In this document: one piece after another, positions 25,339 through 33,862 of the stretch
Layout of the letters: the number at the start of each line of letters is the position of its first letter
Position numbering within the stretch: the stretch's first letter is position 1
Assembly: GCF_000613125.1 (NCBI RefSeq)
Contig: NZ_HG964497.1
Location: forward strand, 3,603,037-3,667,036
DNA length: 64,000 bases
Source: Bacillus sp. EB01
GTDB taxonomy: Bacteria; Bacillota; Bacilli; Bacillales; Cytobacillaceae
Direction of reading: 5' to 3'
Notes under the pieces: model-generated
The model's input: only the letters and a program-made list of their open reading frames with translations
What the model was told of the DNA's origin: nothing
Databases searched by the model: none
Made by a program: the position numbers and the translations under genes

Positions 25339-25506
25339 AGGGATCTCCCATTTGGAAAATTCTTGATATGAATGTATTCAACAAAGAATGCCATGAATCC
25401 TGCCAACATATTGCTGTTTACCCGGTGACAGCTTCCAAACAAATTCCTTCCTCCAATTGGGTTGAAGTTGTGCTGACTTCCTCATATACCGCCATGCAGT
25501 GATTTT

Positions 25507-25639
25507 TGTCACAGGTCTGACACTAAGCTTTGTCAGCTTTATGAACATGCACCAAAACCACTATTTTAATAGTGTAAAATCGAATATATTTACAGTGTAA
25601 ACAACGTATTTAAAAACATTAGGAAATGGGGAATCATTC
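25507..25639 (+). promoter_or_regulatory. DoxX unit 4 upstream region, hybrid
   Basis: From 25582 onward the region matches units 1, 2 and 6, with the palindrome at 25589-25601. The distal half is diverged (TGTCACAGGTCTGACACTAA then GCTTTGTCAG). The break in similarity suggests recombination inside the regulatory region. Confidence 0.62.
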
Positions 25640-26140
25640 ATGTTTAACACATTCTTAAGGGAAAATAAAATTGTTGCTGCTCTGCTTGCTGCTCTACGTG
25701 TATATCTTGGCTATGCCTGGTTCAGTGCAGGCCTTGGAAAAATTCAAGGCGGATTCGACGCCAGCGGATTCATTAAAGGCTCAATCGCCAATCCGGTAAA
25801 AGGCCCGGACGGCGGTGTCGTCTACGGCTGGTACGTCGACTTCCTGCAAAACGTTGCCCTTCCAAACATCGATCTATTCAACGTTCTTGTCCCTTGGGGA
25901 GAACTTCTTGTAGGTCTTGGACTTATGCTAGGCTGCTTGACTACTGCGGCAATTTTCTTCGGTCTTGTAATGAACTTCGCGTTCTTCTTTGCTGGAACAG
26001 TCAGCCATAACCCAACAGACATCCTGTTCGGCTTCATCATCCTTGTAGCTGGTGCAAACGCTGGTAAATACGGCCTTGACCACTATGTGCTTCCTTATAT
26101 CAACAAAGCAATTTTCAAAAAAGCTCAAACTCAAAACTAG
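25640..26140 (+). CDS. DoxX-family membrane protein, copy 4 of 8
   Basis: 166 residues. It is one of the two most divergent copies: LRENKIVAALLAALR, KGSIANP, LQNVALPN in the loop, AAIFFG in helix 3, ILVAGAN in helix 4 and GLDHYVLPYINKAIF near the end. LQNVALPN and DHYVLPY are shared only with copy 8. The tail is KKAQTQN. It lies between the single-pass membrane gene and array B. Confidence 0.92.
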   Translation: MFNTFLRENKIVAALLAALRVYLGYAWFSAGLGKIQGGFDASGFIKGSIANPVKGPDGGVVYGWYVDFLQNVALPNIDLFNVLVPWGELLVGLGLMLGCLTTAAIFFGLVMNFAFFFAGTVSHNPTDILFGFIILVAGANAGKYGLDHYVLPYINKAIFKKAQTQN

Positions 26141-26177
26141 GGTGGAGCCTTCCTCCTCTCCCCTTTTACTATAAAGA

Positions 26178-26212
26178 ATGGCCCTTCAAATCGAAGGGCC
26201 ATCTTCTTTTAA
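26178..26212 (+). terminator. Terminator of DoxX unit 4
   Basis: ATGGCCCTT/AAGGGCCAT stem followed by CTTCTTTT. Confidence 0.8.
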
Positions 26213-26286
26213 GCAATTTTTTGTTTATGAATAACAATTTGCAGCTTCGAAATGCCAGTTTTGCCATCAGCGGATGGATAATTATT

Positions 26287-26502
26287 GAAACCGTTTCACG
26301 CTTTTCGGTAGGTCAAAATGTAACCAATAGGCTTGATTGGTACCGTTTCAAGCTCTCAGGCAGGTCAAAATGTAACCAATAGACTTGATTGGTACCGTTT
26401 TACGCTCTCCACCCGGTCAAAATGTAACCAATAGGCTTGATTGGTACCGTTTCATCCTCTTCTGCAGGTCAAAATGTAACCAATAGACTTGATTGAAACC
26501 GT
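26287..26502. repeat. Tandem hairpin array B, 52-bp pitch
   Basis: GGTCAAAATGTAACCAATAG recurs at 26311, 26363, 26415 and 26467, exactly 52 bp apart, with a leading partial unit. ACCAAT and ATTGGT pair in each unit. The bases between (for example AGCTCTCAGGCA) vary. No coding frame. Confidence 0.9.
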
Positions 26503-26535
26503 CATTCATTTTTCAGGTCGTCACTTTATCTCCAA

Positions 26536-26979
26536 CTATAACCAACTCTTTTTTATCAATGAGGTTATAATCCGTGTGAGCTTTTTAGGCAATTCATCCA
26601 GCAGGAAAAACTTTGCATCAATCGATTCCACTCCATCTGGCCCAAGCCTTCCACCCTTGATATCATCTGTCCTATACACAACCGTGACAGCATAATACTG
26701 GTCCCCATTTGGGAGGTGAACAAAGTATTCGTTGCCTGATAGTACTGTGACCAAGTCAAGGTCACCGATTTCCAGTCCTGTTTCCTCTAGTATTTCACGG
26801 CGGGCGGTGTCCTCAGCCGACTCGCCAAGCTCCATCAAGCCCCCTGGCACACCCCATTGTCCGTCCGGCCTTTTTTGCAAAAGAAGCTCGCCTTTTTCAT
26901 TAAAAACAGCCACCGCTGATCCAACAAGAATGAGCGGACGCTGTCCGGTTACTTCTCTCAGTTCTTCTATGTATCCCAT
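26536..26979 (-). CDS. Nudix hydrolase of the NAD salvage operon
   Basis: 147 residues with a full Nudix box (GGLMELGESAEDTARREILEET). The N-terminal RPLILVGSAVAVFNEKGELL is typical of ADP-ribose/NADH-type Nudix proteins of Bacillus. It is ten bases after nadR, so it is likely the third gene of pnuC-nadR-nudix, and it could recycle NAD breakdown products (inference from context). Confidence 0.87.
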   Translation of the reverse strand: MGYIEELREVTGQRPLILVGSAVAVFNEKGELLLQKRPDGQWGVPGGLMELGESAEDTARREILEETGLEIGDLDLVTVLSGNEYFVHLPNGDQYYAVTVVYRTDDIKGGRLGPDGVESIDAKFFLLDELPKKLTRIITSLIKKSWL

Positions 26980-26989
26980 ATCTCACCTT

Positions 26990-28024
26990 TTACTCGTTAA
27001 GCAGTTCCTCAACTAGCCGAACAGCCTTTTCGAGCCTTTCCTGATAGTTGCCACTGATGGTTTGATACGAAATCGCATGTTCATCTAGCAAGCCTTTGAG
27101 AATCATATGATTCCGCTCCCGAACTTCCTGCTCGCCAAATGAACGGGTGCCATCATCGACCCACTCTACATCCGGCTCAAGCAGCAGCCATAAATCGTAG
27201 GTTTGTGTTCTTGCGATTTCATCGAGAATCGCCTGCCTTTTTCCCTGATAAGCAATTGAGAAGTATTGGGTGACAATAGCTTCCGTATCGACAAACAACA
27301 CTTTATTGGCTTGTTGAAGCTTTTCCTCTTCCCGGCATTTATGCCCAAAAGCAATTTGCGAAAAATCTTCATCGAGCGTTATTCCTTCACAGCCACCTAC
27401 TTTTTCATAAAAAGTCCGTCCATATTCTTCTACAAACGCAGTATTGTATAATGCAGCCAGATTCCGGACGAGAGTTGATTTGCCGCAGCTTTCCGTACCG
27501 ACAACGACAACCTTTTTAGCAAAGTACGGTTTCACACAGTCGGGGAGCCACTGCCAATGCTTTATGGCTCCTTCAGTACGAAGCATTGTCCCGGAAATAG
27601 AATAAGCCCGCCGCTCTGAATCAATTACAACATGCTGGGCTCCCGGGTACAATTTTTCAAAATAAGCACCGTATGAAGGCTCCGAGCTAAATACTGTATC
27701 GATTTCCTTCCCGACAGCAGCATTGATCAGTTCAGCTCCACGCTCCCAATCTGAAAACTGGCCGGTTTGGATTTCCTCTACAGCATGCACAAAAACATGC
27801 GGCAACTCCTTTGTCAGCTCTGTCCACCAGCGAAGCCGGATTTGGTAGGGAATGTGCGGGATCCTGGCATTTTTCAGAATAACATTTCGCTCATAACTGT
27901 CATCATACGAAACAATCACATGCAATTCATCGACCATAGTACTTGCCTTGATCATCGCGTATACATGGCCCATATGGACGGGATAGAATTTCCCGCCGAA
28001 CATGCCGATTTTGCCTGTGGTCAT
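26990..28024 (-). CDS. nadR: NadR-like NMN adenylyltransferase / nicotinamide riboside kinase
   Basis: 344 residues in two domains. An N-terminal nucleotidyltransferase (GMFGGKFYPVHMGHVYAMIK; the HxGH motif appears as HMGH) ends with the ISGTMLR motif. The C-terminal ribosylnicotinamide kinase has Walker A GTESCGKSTL and FVDTEAIVT. Together they turn nicotinamide riboside into NMN and then NAD. There is no N-terminal helix-turn-helix, so unlike enterobacterial NadR it is not a repressor. The start overlaps the pnuC stop by four bases, linking transport with phosphorylation. Confidence 0.93.
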   Translation of the reverse strand: MTTGKIGMFGGKFYPVHMGHVYAMIKASTMVDELHVIVSYDDSYERNVILKNARIPHIPYQIRLRWWTELTKELPHVFVHAVEEIQTGQFSDWERGAELINAAVGKEIDTVFSSEPSYGAYFEKLYPGAQHVVIDSERRAYSISGTMLRTEGAIKHWQWLPDCVKPYFAKKVVVVGTESCGKSTLVRNLAALYNTAFVEEYGRTFYEKVGGCEGITLDEDFSQIAFGHKCREEEKLQQANKVLFVDTEAIVTQYFSIAYQGKRQAILDEIARTQTYDLWLLLEPDVEWVDDGTRSFGEQEVRERNHMILKGLLDEHAISYQTISGNYQERLEKAVRLVEELLNE

Positions 28025-28710
28025 GCCTGGACCACTCCCTGATTCTTGGACATTTTAATCCAATTAATGTATCCATAAATACTATTAATTAAAAACGCGC
28101 TCCACATCACAAGCATGTTGTAGTCATTTCCACCTGTCTGGAACAAGGTAATTGCCCAAAGTAAAATCGAGAGCACATTGACCATGATCCACAGCGCCCA
28201 TTGTTCGGCAAACCGCTTTACCATCAGGATTTGCGCGATTATCGACAATACAACTGCCACCGAATCGATACGAACCTGCTGGCCGCCAATCAAGTGAAGG
28301 ATTTCCGCATAGACTGCCGAGGAGATGACCATGATGACAATCAGCCAAATCCATTGCTTCCTTGTCAGCCTCTTTACAGCAACATCCTCACCGATAGTTC
28401 CCTGGCCGACTTGGTTCTTTTTCCAATAATAAATTCCGATGAACTGCAGCGGAAAATAAAACAATGCGTTCAACATCGCTTCCCCATACAAGCCATACGT
28501 GTATGAGATGTACGCATATGTACCTGTCTGGATAATCCCAAAATAGTAATTGCTGATTTTCCCCTTTGCGACCAACACGACACACAGCATCCCAGTAATT
28601 GAACTAATCAACCCGATCAACGTGTCATCCCATGCAAAAAACAGAAAAATGTTGATTGCCGTGAATGCCAGCAGCCATACTTTTTCAAATACTGTCCAAT
28701 CCTTTAACAC
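28021..28710 (-). CDS. pnuC: Nicotinamide riboside transporter PnuC
   Basis: A 229-residue PnuC protein with six to seven helices. It has the family's conserved aromatic segments (LYGEAMLNALFYFPLQFIGI followed by YYW, and EQWALWIMVNVLSI). It starts with GTG, five bases after GGGAG. PnuC imports nicotinamide riboside by facilitated diffusion, trapped by the NadR kinase encoded next. The 250-bp leader shows no riboswitch I can name. Confidence 0.93.
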   Translation of the reverse strand: MLKDWTVFEKVWLLAFTAINIFLFFAWDDTLIGLISSITGMLCVVLVAKGKISNYYFGIIQTGTYAYISYTYGLYGEAMLNALFYFPLQFIGIYYWKKNQVGQGTIGEDVAVKRLTRKQWIWLIVIMVISSAVYAEILHLIGGQQVRIDSVAVVLSIIAQILMVKRFAEQWALWIMVNVLSILLWAITLFQTGGNDYNMLVMWSAFLINSIYGYINWIKMSKNQGVVQA

Positions 28711-28960
28711 TCTTTCTCCCCCTTTTAACTGTTCCCAGATTAGTATTGTTCTGCACTGAAGTCACGGATTCCTGCTTCGTTATGGCTGCGGACTATTCCT
28801 ACATGACATCGCCTTTCATTTATAACGTTTAAAAAACCAAGCTGGAAAAAGCTTTTTATAACAATGGATGATCTAGCAAAATGTCCACGATAGAGATAAT
28901 TTGTGTTTCGATAATTAATGGCCATATTGGGAATAGTATTTTTGATAGGAGGATGTTGTC

Positions 28961-29968
28961 ATGGAAGATCATCATAGCCATGTAAAACTTACATCTGCTG
29001 AATTGGCCTATTTATGGACAACGTATTTATCAGATGGAATGTCGGCTTGCATGTTGAAACATTTTCTAAAACATGTCGAGGATGAGGCAATCCAATCAGT
29101 TGCTGCTCATGCCCTCAAATTATCAGAACAGCATATTGACTTTATAGAGACATTATTTACGGGAGAGAACATTCAAATCCCGGTTGGTTATACGCATTCT
29201 GATGTGAATTTAAATGCTGCGCCGTTATTTTCAAATTCATTTTACCTATATTATATCCGGAACATGTCAAAAGGTGGTTTGGTTACATACGGCAGGATTC
29301 TTCAAAATGTTTATCGCGAGGATATCCGCGCTTTTTATAATGAATGCCTGACCGATACTATCGAGCTGGATACATCAGCTGTAAGCCTTTTGCTGAAAAA
29401 AGGACTTGCCGTCAGGCCGCCTTCCATTCCTTACCCTGATCAGGTTGAGTTTGTACATAAACAGTCGTTTATCCTGGAGGGCTTGGGCAGACGGGAAACT
29501 CTAACCGGTACAGAAGTAACCAATTTATCAGCAAACATTGCCACTAATTATTTTGGAAGCTGTTTGGCCACCGCCTTTGCCCAGGTTGCCCAATCTTATA
29601 AGGTAAGGGATTATCTTTTACGAGGAAAGGAAATTGCTCTTAAGCACATAAACGTATTAGGCAGTTACTTGAAAATGGCCTCTTTGCCGGTTCCAATGTC
29701 TTATGACCATGAAGTTACGAAATCGACCGATGTAACGTTCTCGGATAAATTGCTTATGTTTCATTTCAGCCTGATGATTTATGCCGGCATAGGCAATTAC
29801 GGGTTATCCATATCAGAAACACAGCGTTCAGATTTAATTAATGATTATGCCCGCCTTACCGCGGAAATTCTTAAATTCTCAGAGGATGGGGCTAATATCA
29901 TGATTGCTAACCAATGGCTTGAGCAACCTCCACTATCAGCAAATCGCAGGGATTTGGCAAAAGAATAA
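28961..29968 (+). CDS. DUF3231 family protein
   Basis: 335 residues made of two repeated all-helical halves, each ferritin-like: LTSAELAYLWTTYLSDGMSA at the first, and TGTEVTNLSANIATNYFGSC at the second. This duplication is typical of DUF3231 proteins in Bacillus, whose function is not established. AGGAGG lies upstream of the ATG with a 9-base gap. Monocistronic, with a terminator just after. Confidence 0.88.
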   Translation: MEDHHSHVKLTSAELAYLWTTYLSDGMSACMLKHFLKHVEDEAIQSVAAHALKLSEQHIDFIETLFTGENIQIPVGYTHSDVNLNAAPLFSNSFYLYYIRNMSKGGLVTYGRILQNVYREDIRAFYNECLTDTIELDTSAVSLLLKKGLAVRPPSIPYPDQVEFVHKQSFILEGLGRRETLTGTEVTNLSANIATNYFGSCLATAFAQVAQSYKVRDYLLRGKEIALKHINVLGSYLKMASLPVPMSYDHEVTKSTDVTFSDKLLMFHFSLMIYAGIGNYGLSISETQRSDLINDYARLTAEILKFSEDGANIMIANQWLEQPPLSANRRDLAKE

Positions 29969-29974
29969 GCTCGT

Positions 29975-30003
29975 TAAGCAGCCTTCATTGGCTGTCTTTT
30001 TTA
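29975..30003 (+). terminator. Terminator of the DUF3231 gene
   Basis: AAGCAGCC/GGCTGTCTT stem followed by TTTTTT. Confidence 0.85.
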
Positions 30004-30029
30004 GGTTTTCAATACTGTCTGTTGCGTTC

Positions 30030-30160
30030 GTCACACTTTTGCCAATATGCTGTGACACATTTTTGAACAGTCGCTTAATCCCCTATTCGCACGGTGTTTA
30101 CCGGAGTATATTTAAAGTGTAAACAACGTATTTAAAACATTAGGAAATGGGGAATTATTC
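30030..30160 (+). promoter_or_regulatory. DoxX unit 5 upstream region
   Basis: The proximal half equals units 1/2/6 except TTTAAAGTGTAAA (30111-30123). The distal dyad is clearest here: GTCACA and TGTGAC face each other 15 bp apart (30030-30055). Confidence 0.65.
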
Positions 30161-30664
30161 ATGTTTAACAAATTCTTAAGGGAAAACAATATTGTTGCTG
30201 CTCTGCTTGCTGTGCTTCGTGTGTATCTCGGTTATGCCTGGTTCAGTGCAGGTCTTGGCAAAATTCAGAGCGGGGCATTCGATGCCAGCGGATTCATCCA
30301 GGGTGCGATTGCAAATCCAGTAAAGGGTCCAGACGGCGGTGTCGTCTACGGCTGGTACGTCGACTTCCTGCAAAGTGTAGCACTTCCTAACATTGACCTG
30401 TTCAACGTTCTTGTTCCTTGGGGCGAACTGCTTGTAGGCCTTGGCCTTATGCTCGGCTGCCTGACAACTGCTGCAATGTTCTTTGGTCTAGTAATGAACT
30501 TCGCGTTCTTCTTTGCCGGAACAGTCAGCCACAACCCAACTGATATCCTGTTTGGATTCATCCTGCTGGCAGCTGGTGCAAACGCTGGTAAATACGGTCT
30601 TGATCGCTGGGTACTTCCTTACATCAACAAAGCAGTCTTCAAAAAAGAACAGCTTCAAAACTAA
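30161..30664 (+). CDS. DoxX-family membrane protein, copy 5 of 8
   Basis: 167 residues, with IQSGAFDASG as in copies 3 and 7 but FIQG as in copy 2 and the helix-1 text IVAALL of copies 1 and 2. The tail KKEQLQN is shared with copy 7. It sits between the DUF3231 gene and a convergent LVIVD propeller gene. Confidence 0.92.
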   Translation: MFNKFLRENNIVAALLAVLRVYLGYAWFSAGLGKIQSGAFDASGFIQGAIANPVKGPDGGVVYGWYVDFLQSVALPNIDLFNVLVPWGELLVGLGLMLGCLTTAAMFFGLVMNFAFFFAGTVSHNPTDILFGFILLAAGANAGKYGLDRWVLPYINKAVFKKEQLQN

Positions 30665-30708
30665 TATAAAAGGAGAGTCCTCCCCCTTCTCCGCTTTAAT
30701 ATAGAATG

Positions 30709-30738
30709 AACCCCTCATGTGAAATGAGGGTTTTTTTC
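30709..30738 (+). terminator. Terminator of DoxX unit 5
   Basis: CCCTCAT/ATGAGGG stem followed by seven T. Confidence 0.85.
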
Positions 30739-30852
30739 AATAACCACGTTGCCGCTTGGCAGGTTTCCATCCTTTATTGGGATTAGCATGGTTGGGAATG
30801 GAACTGCAGGTTCAAATTTTGTCAGTCTCAATCCCCGCTTAACTTTAAAAGC

Positions 30853-30884
30853 GAAAAAAACAGGAGCACTTTTAGCACTCCTGC
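30853..30884 (-). terminator. Terminator of the LVIVD gene
   Basis: CAGGAG/CTCCTG stem with a minus-strand T tract. Confidence 0.8.
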
Positions 30885-30896
30885 ACGCTACTATTA

Positions 30897-32273
30897 TTAT
30901 TCTATTTCACCTGGTGAGTTTGAGTTATTCTTTTGCAAAACCTTCAACCCTGATCCAATATCGGACGCGAGGACATAATTACGGTCTACAAACACTCCCC
31001 AGATATTCGATTTGCTTGGGATGTAGACACCAGTTTCAACTGGTGAAGATGGGTCCGTGATATCAACAGTCCGTACTCCGCCTGAGTAATGGGACAGATA
31101 CAACGTGTTTCCATGGACTTTAGGGTCATGGACCGTTGCACCACCAGGAATTTTGTCAGTAAAATCTGTCCTGAAAGTGCTCAAGAGCTTCGGCTTCGTT
31201 TTATCCTTAATGTCATAGATCATCGTATAGCCATAAGCCGATTCAAAGCCATCGCGTGTTGGCCCAAAAACCTCCCTTGTTTCAACAAGGACTGTGCCAC
31301 CTTTTGCTAAATCCATGGAATGGGCTGCTCCTTGAACATTGTTCGCGAAATCCGTCCTTCCCAAGTAAACAGGGTTAGCTGCATCACTGATATCCAAGAT
31401 AATTGTTCCTAAATCCCAATAAGAAAGGAAAGCAGTTTTTCCGGTACCATCGGTTTTTACACTATGGGCAAAAGCAGTCCGTTTCACTCCAGACTCATCC
31501 GTCCAATTGTAGCCATCATAGTTTGAGTCACTGATTTCTGCAATATGATCGCGCGGATCAAACTCAAAAACTGTATTCGGTTTAGCAGGATTGGTTATAT
31601 CGACAATGTTTACATCCATTTTTTCACCATGGGAGTAGAGGTCCGCATAGCAATTCGCTGTCAATACATAGACGTTATTTCCTTGAACCGTTAAATAAAG
31701 CTCATGTGTACCGCGTGAGCCTGAAGTGTCTTCCCAAAAACCGAGCTCCTTTGGGTTCCGCGGGTTTGTGACATCATACAGGACAAAGCCGCCTTTTGCA
31801 TTCGGGTTATTGCGGTCTAGCTTCTGTACACTTACGGCAGCAAGGTCCCCTTTAAAGTTTGGTGTGTTGACAGATTTGACAATCACTTTTTCCTGCCAGG
31901 TCCCCGGAATTGCCGCAAAGTGGGAAACTTCAACCGGATTTGACGGATCTTTCATATCAAACACGCGGACACCGCCCCCGCCGCCGTTGGCTGAGTGTGT
32001 TCCAAGATAGGCAAAGCCTTTATAGGCGTAGACATCCCCTGTTGTATTTTTGACCCCTTCACGAATCTGTTTTAATCCAACAGCTGCCACTTCTTTAAGC
32101 GCACCTACATTTTTGCTGCCTTCAAGCAGCGGGACAGTCAGTTCCACTCCTGCCAGGTTTTCTCCCTTTTCTACTCCGCCCCCAAACTCATCGTGGGCAA
32201 ATACCGATGTACCTCCGGCTGAAAAAACCAATACTCCAGCCAAGGCGGTGTTAATCAGAATCCTTTTCCTCAT
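30897..32273 (-). CDS. Secreted LVIVD-repeat beta-propeller protein
   Basis: 458 residues with a signal peptide (RILINTALAGVLVFSAGGTS, cut near VFAHD). Six or more LVIVD-type blades follow: VFDMKDPSNPVEV, LYDVTNPRNPKEL, IVDITNPAKPN, ILDISDAANPVYL, IYDIKDKTKPKLL and TVDITDPSSPVET. Such extracellular propellers are thought to mediate binding; no enzyme motif is evident. GGGAGGAATG lies before the ATG. The protein ends freely with no wall anchor. Monocistronic. Confidence 0.88.
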   Translation of the reverse strand: MRKRILINTALAGVLVFSAGGTSVFAHDEFGGGVEKGENLAGVELTVPLLEGSKNVGALKEVAAVGLKQIREGVKNTTGDVYAYKGFAYLGTHSANGGGGGVRVFDMKDPSNPVEVSHFAAIPGTWQEKVIVKSVNTPNFKGDLAAVSVQKLDRNNPNAKGGFVLYDVTNPRNPKELGFWEDTSGSRGTHELYLTVQGNNVYVLTANCYADLYSHGEKMDVNIVDITNPAKPNTVFEFDPRDHIAEISDSNYDGYNWTDESGVKRTAFAHSVKTDGTGKTAFLSYWDLGTIILDISDAANPVYLGRTDFANNVQGAAHSMDLAKGGTVLVETREVFGPTRDGFESAYGYTMIYDIKDKTKPKLLSTFRTDFTDKIPGGATVHDPKVHGNTLYLSHYSGGVRTVDITDPSSPVETGVYIPSKSNIWGVFVDRNYVLASDIGSGLKVLQKNNSNSPGEIE

Positions 32274-32619
32274 TTTACATTCCTCCCTCTCGTCAACTTT
32301 TTCATGCGATTATGTATAACGTGCTGGGTATCACATTAAACCGATAAAGAGTTTATATATGATGTTCAAATTATAATGAATATTCCGTCTCTTTAAATGA
32401 CCAATATGTACTGTTTTTTTATTCATTCCATATAGTTCTATTTGTCTAAAAATGGCAGTTCCATTTAAACAAAAGAGTCTATGGGAGGATTATCTCGGTC
32501 TTGAATATTTCCCAATACGAATGATGTTTTTTTGATTTGTAAAAATCTCATTTTCATTACTAGTAATCCCTTTCGTCCACTATGCTATAATAAAATGGTT
32601 TTTCTAAAAGGAGGTACCT
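32274..32619. other. Divergent intergenic region
   Basis: This 346-bp AT-rich gap holds the promoters of the divergent LVIVD and yfkAB genes. A TATAAT at 32586-32591 is the likely -10 of yfkAB, though I see no good -35 at standard spacing. Nothing else recognised. Confidence 0.4.
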
Positions 32620-33741
32620 ATGTTAACTACAAAGCCCAAGATTACCCCTGACTATGACCCATGGGAAGCGTATATGGACATTGAACAGTATGGAATGCCG
32701 AAGCTTACCAACATTGAATTCACAACAACGACTCTATGCAATATGCGCTGCGAACATTGTGCGGTAGGCTATACGCTTCAGCCAAAGGACCCGAACGCTT
32801 TGCCGCTTGAGCTTCTTTTGCAAAGGCTTGAGGAGATTCCTGCACTCCGATCGCTGAGCATTACCGGCGGGGAGCCGATGCTTTCCCTTTCGTCTGTCAA
32901 AAATTACGTCGTGCCGATATTAAAATACGCACATGAACGTGGCGTACGCACACAGATTAATTCGAATTTGACGCTTGACCTGGCCCGCTACGAGCTAATT
33001 GTCCCGTATCTGGATGTTCTACATATCTCTCATAATTGGGGGACGGTTGATGATTTTGTTGAGGGCGGCTTTGCCCGGATGGACAGGAAACCGGATTACA
33101 AGCAGCGAGAGAACTATTTTAAAAGAATGATAGAAAATAGCAGGGCACTGGTGAAAGCTGGGGTCATGGTATCTGCAGAGACAATGCTAAACAAGCGGAC
33201 ACTGCCGCATCTTGAACGCATCCACAAGCAGATTGTTGAGGAGATGCTCTGCCAGAGGCATGAGGTGCATCCTATGTACCCTAGCGATTTCGCAAGCAAT
33301 CTCGAGGTATTGTCGCTTGATGAAATCCGTTCATCCATCCATCATCTGCTTGATATCCGCAATGAAAATGTTTGGATGCTGTTTGGGACACTGCCCTTCT
33401 ATGCGTGCAGCAGAAATCAGGATGACCTTGACCTCTTACAACGCATATATAAGAGCAAAAATGTAACGGTCCGGAATGACCCTGATGGCCGTTCAAGACT
33501 GAATGTGAATATTTTTAATGGCGATATTATCGTGACAGATTTCGGCGATACTCCGCCGCTTGGCAATATCCAGACTGACAGCCTTCCTGCTGCCTTTGAA
33601 AAATGGCAGACAACCAACCTGGCTAAGAGCCTTAGCTGCCACTGCCCGGCTGTTTCGTGCCTCGGACCGAATATATTAGTCAAGAATAGCTATTATCAGG
33701 ACAATGATTTTAGCAAGCTTCGCAACAACATAAGTAAATGA
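32620..33741 (+). CDS. yfkAB: Radical SAM/CxCxxxxC protein YfkAB
   Basis: 373 residues. The radical SAM cluster motif is CNMRCEHC (residues about 41-48) and the glycine-rich SAM site ITGGEPM. The C-terminal CHCPAVSC is the extra CxCxxxxC that defines YfkAB of Bacillus. It would use an iron-sulfur cluster and SAM for an unidentified radical reaction. GGAGG precedes the ATG. Monocistronic. Confidence 0.92.
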   Translation: MLTTKPKITPDYDPWEAYMDIEQYGMPKLTNIEFTTTTLCNMRCEHCAVGYTLQPKDPNALPLELLLQRLEEIPALRSLSITGGEPMLSLSSVKNYVVPILKYAHERGVRTQINSNLTLDLARYELIVPYLDVLHISHNWGTVDDFVEGGFARMDRKPDYKQRENYFKRMIENSRALVKAGVMVSAETMLNKRTLPHLERIHKQIVEEMLCQRHEVHPMYPSDFASNLEVLSLDEIRSSIHHLLDIRNENVWMLFGTLPFYACSRNQDDLDLLQRIYKSKNVTVRNDPDGRSRLNVNIFNGDIIVTDFGDTPPLGNIQTDSLPAAFEKWQTTNLAKSLSCHCPAVSCLGPNILVKNSYYQDNDFSKLRNNISK

Positions 33742-33749
33742 ACATAAAC

Positions 33750-33779
33750 AGGCTGCCGGATAGGCAGCCTTATTTTTTA
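33750..33779 (+). terminator. Terminator of yfkAB
   Basis: AGGCTGCC/GGCAGCCT stem followed by TATTTTTT. Confidence 0.88.
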
Positions 33780-33862
33780 CTAGCCTCCCATGTGGTTTTA
33801 ACAAAAAAGTGCTAAACCCAACAGGGCTCAGCACTAAAAAATTCATCTTCACACAATAAAAA

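Noticed and set aside
25400-25500. 25-codon minus-strand frame (MAVYEEVSTTSTQLEEGICL...) resembling a lanthipeptide precursor
   Set aside because: No ribosome site and no modification or transport genes nearby; the Ser/Thr run is likely chance.
26287-26502. Regular direct repeats that might be a CRISPR array (also 46196-46462 and 59988-60222)
   Set aside because: The whole 52-bp unit is conserved, including the would-be spacer; there are no unique spacers of fixed length and no cas genes.
28711-28940. Possible NAD- or preQ1-type riboswitch in front of pnuC
   Set aside because: I could not fit a known consensus or a terminator/anti-terminator pair.
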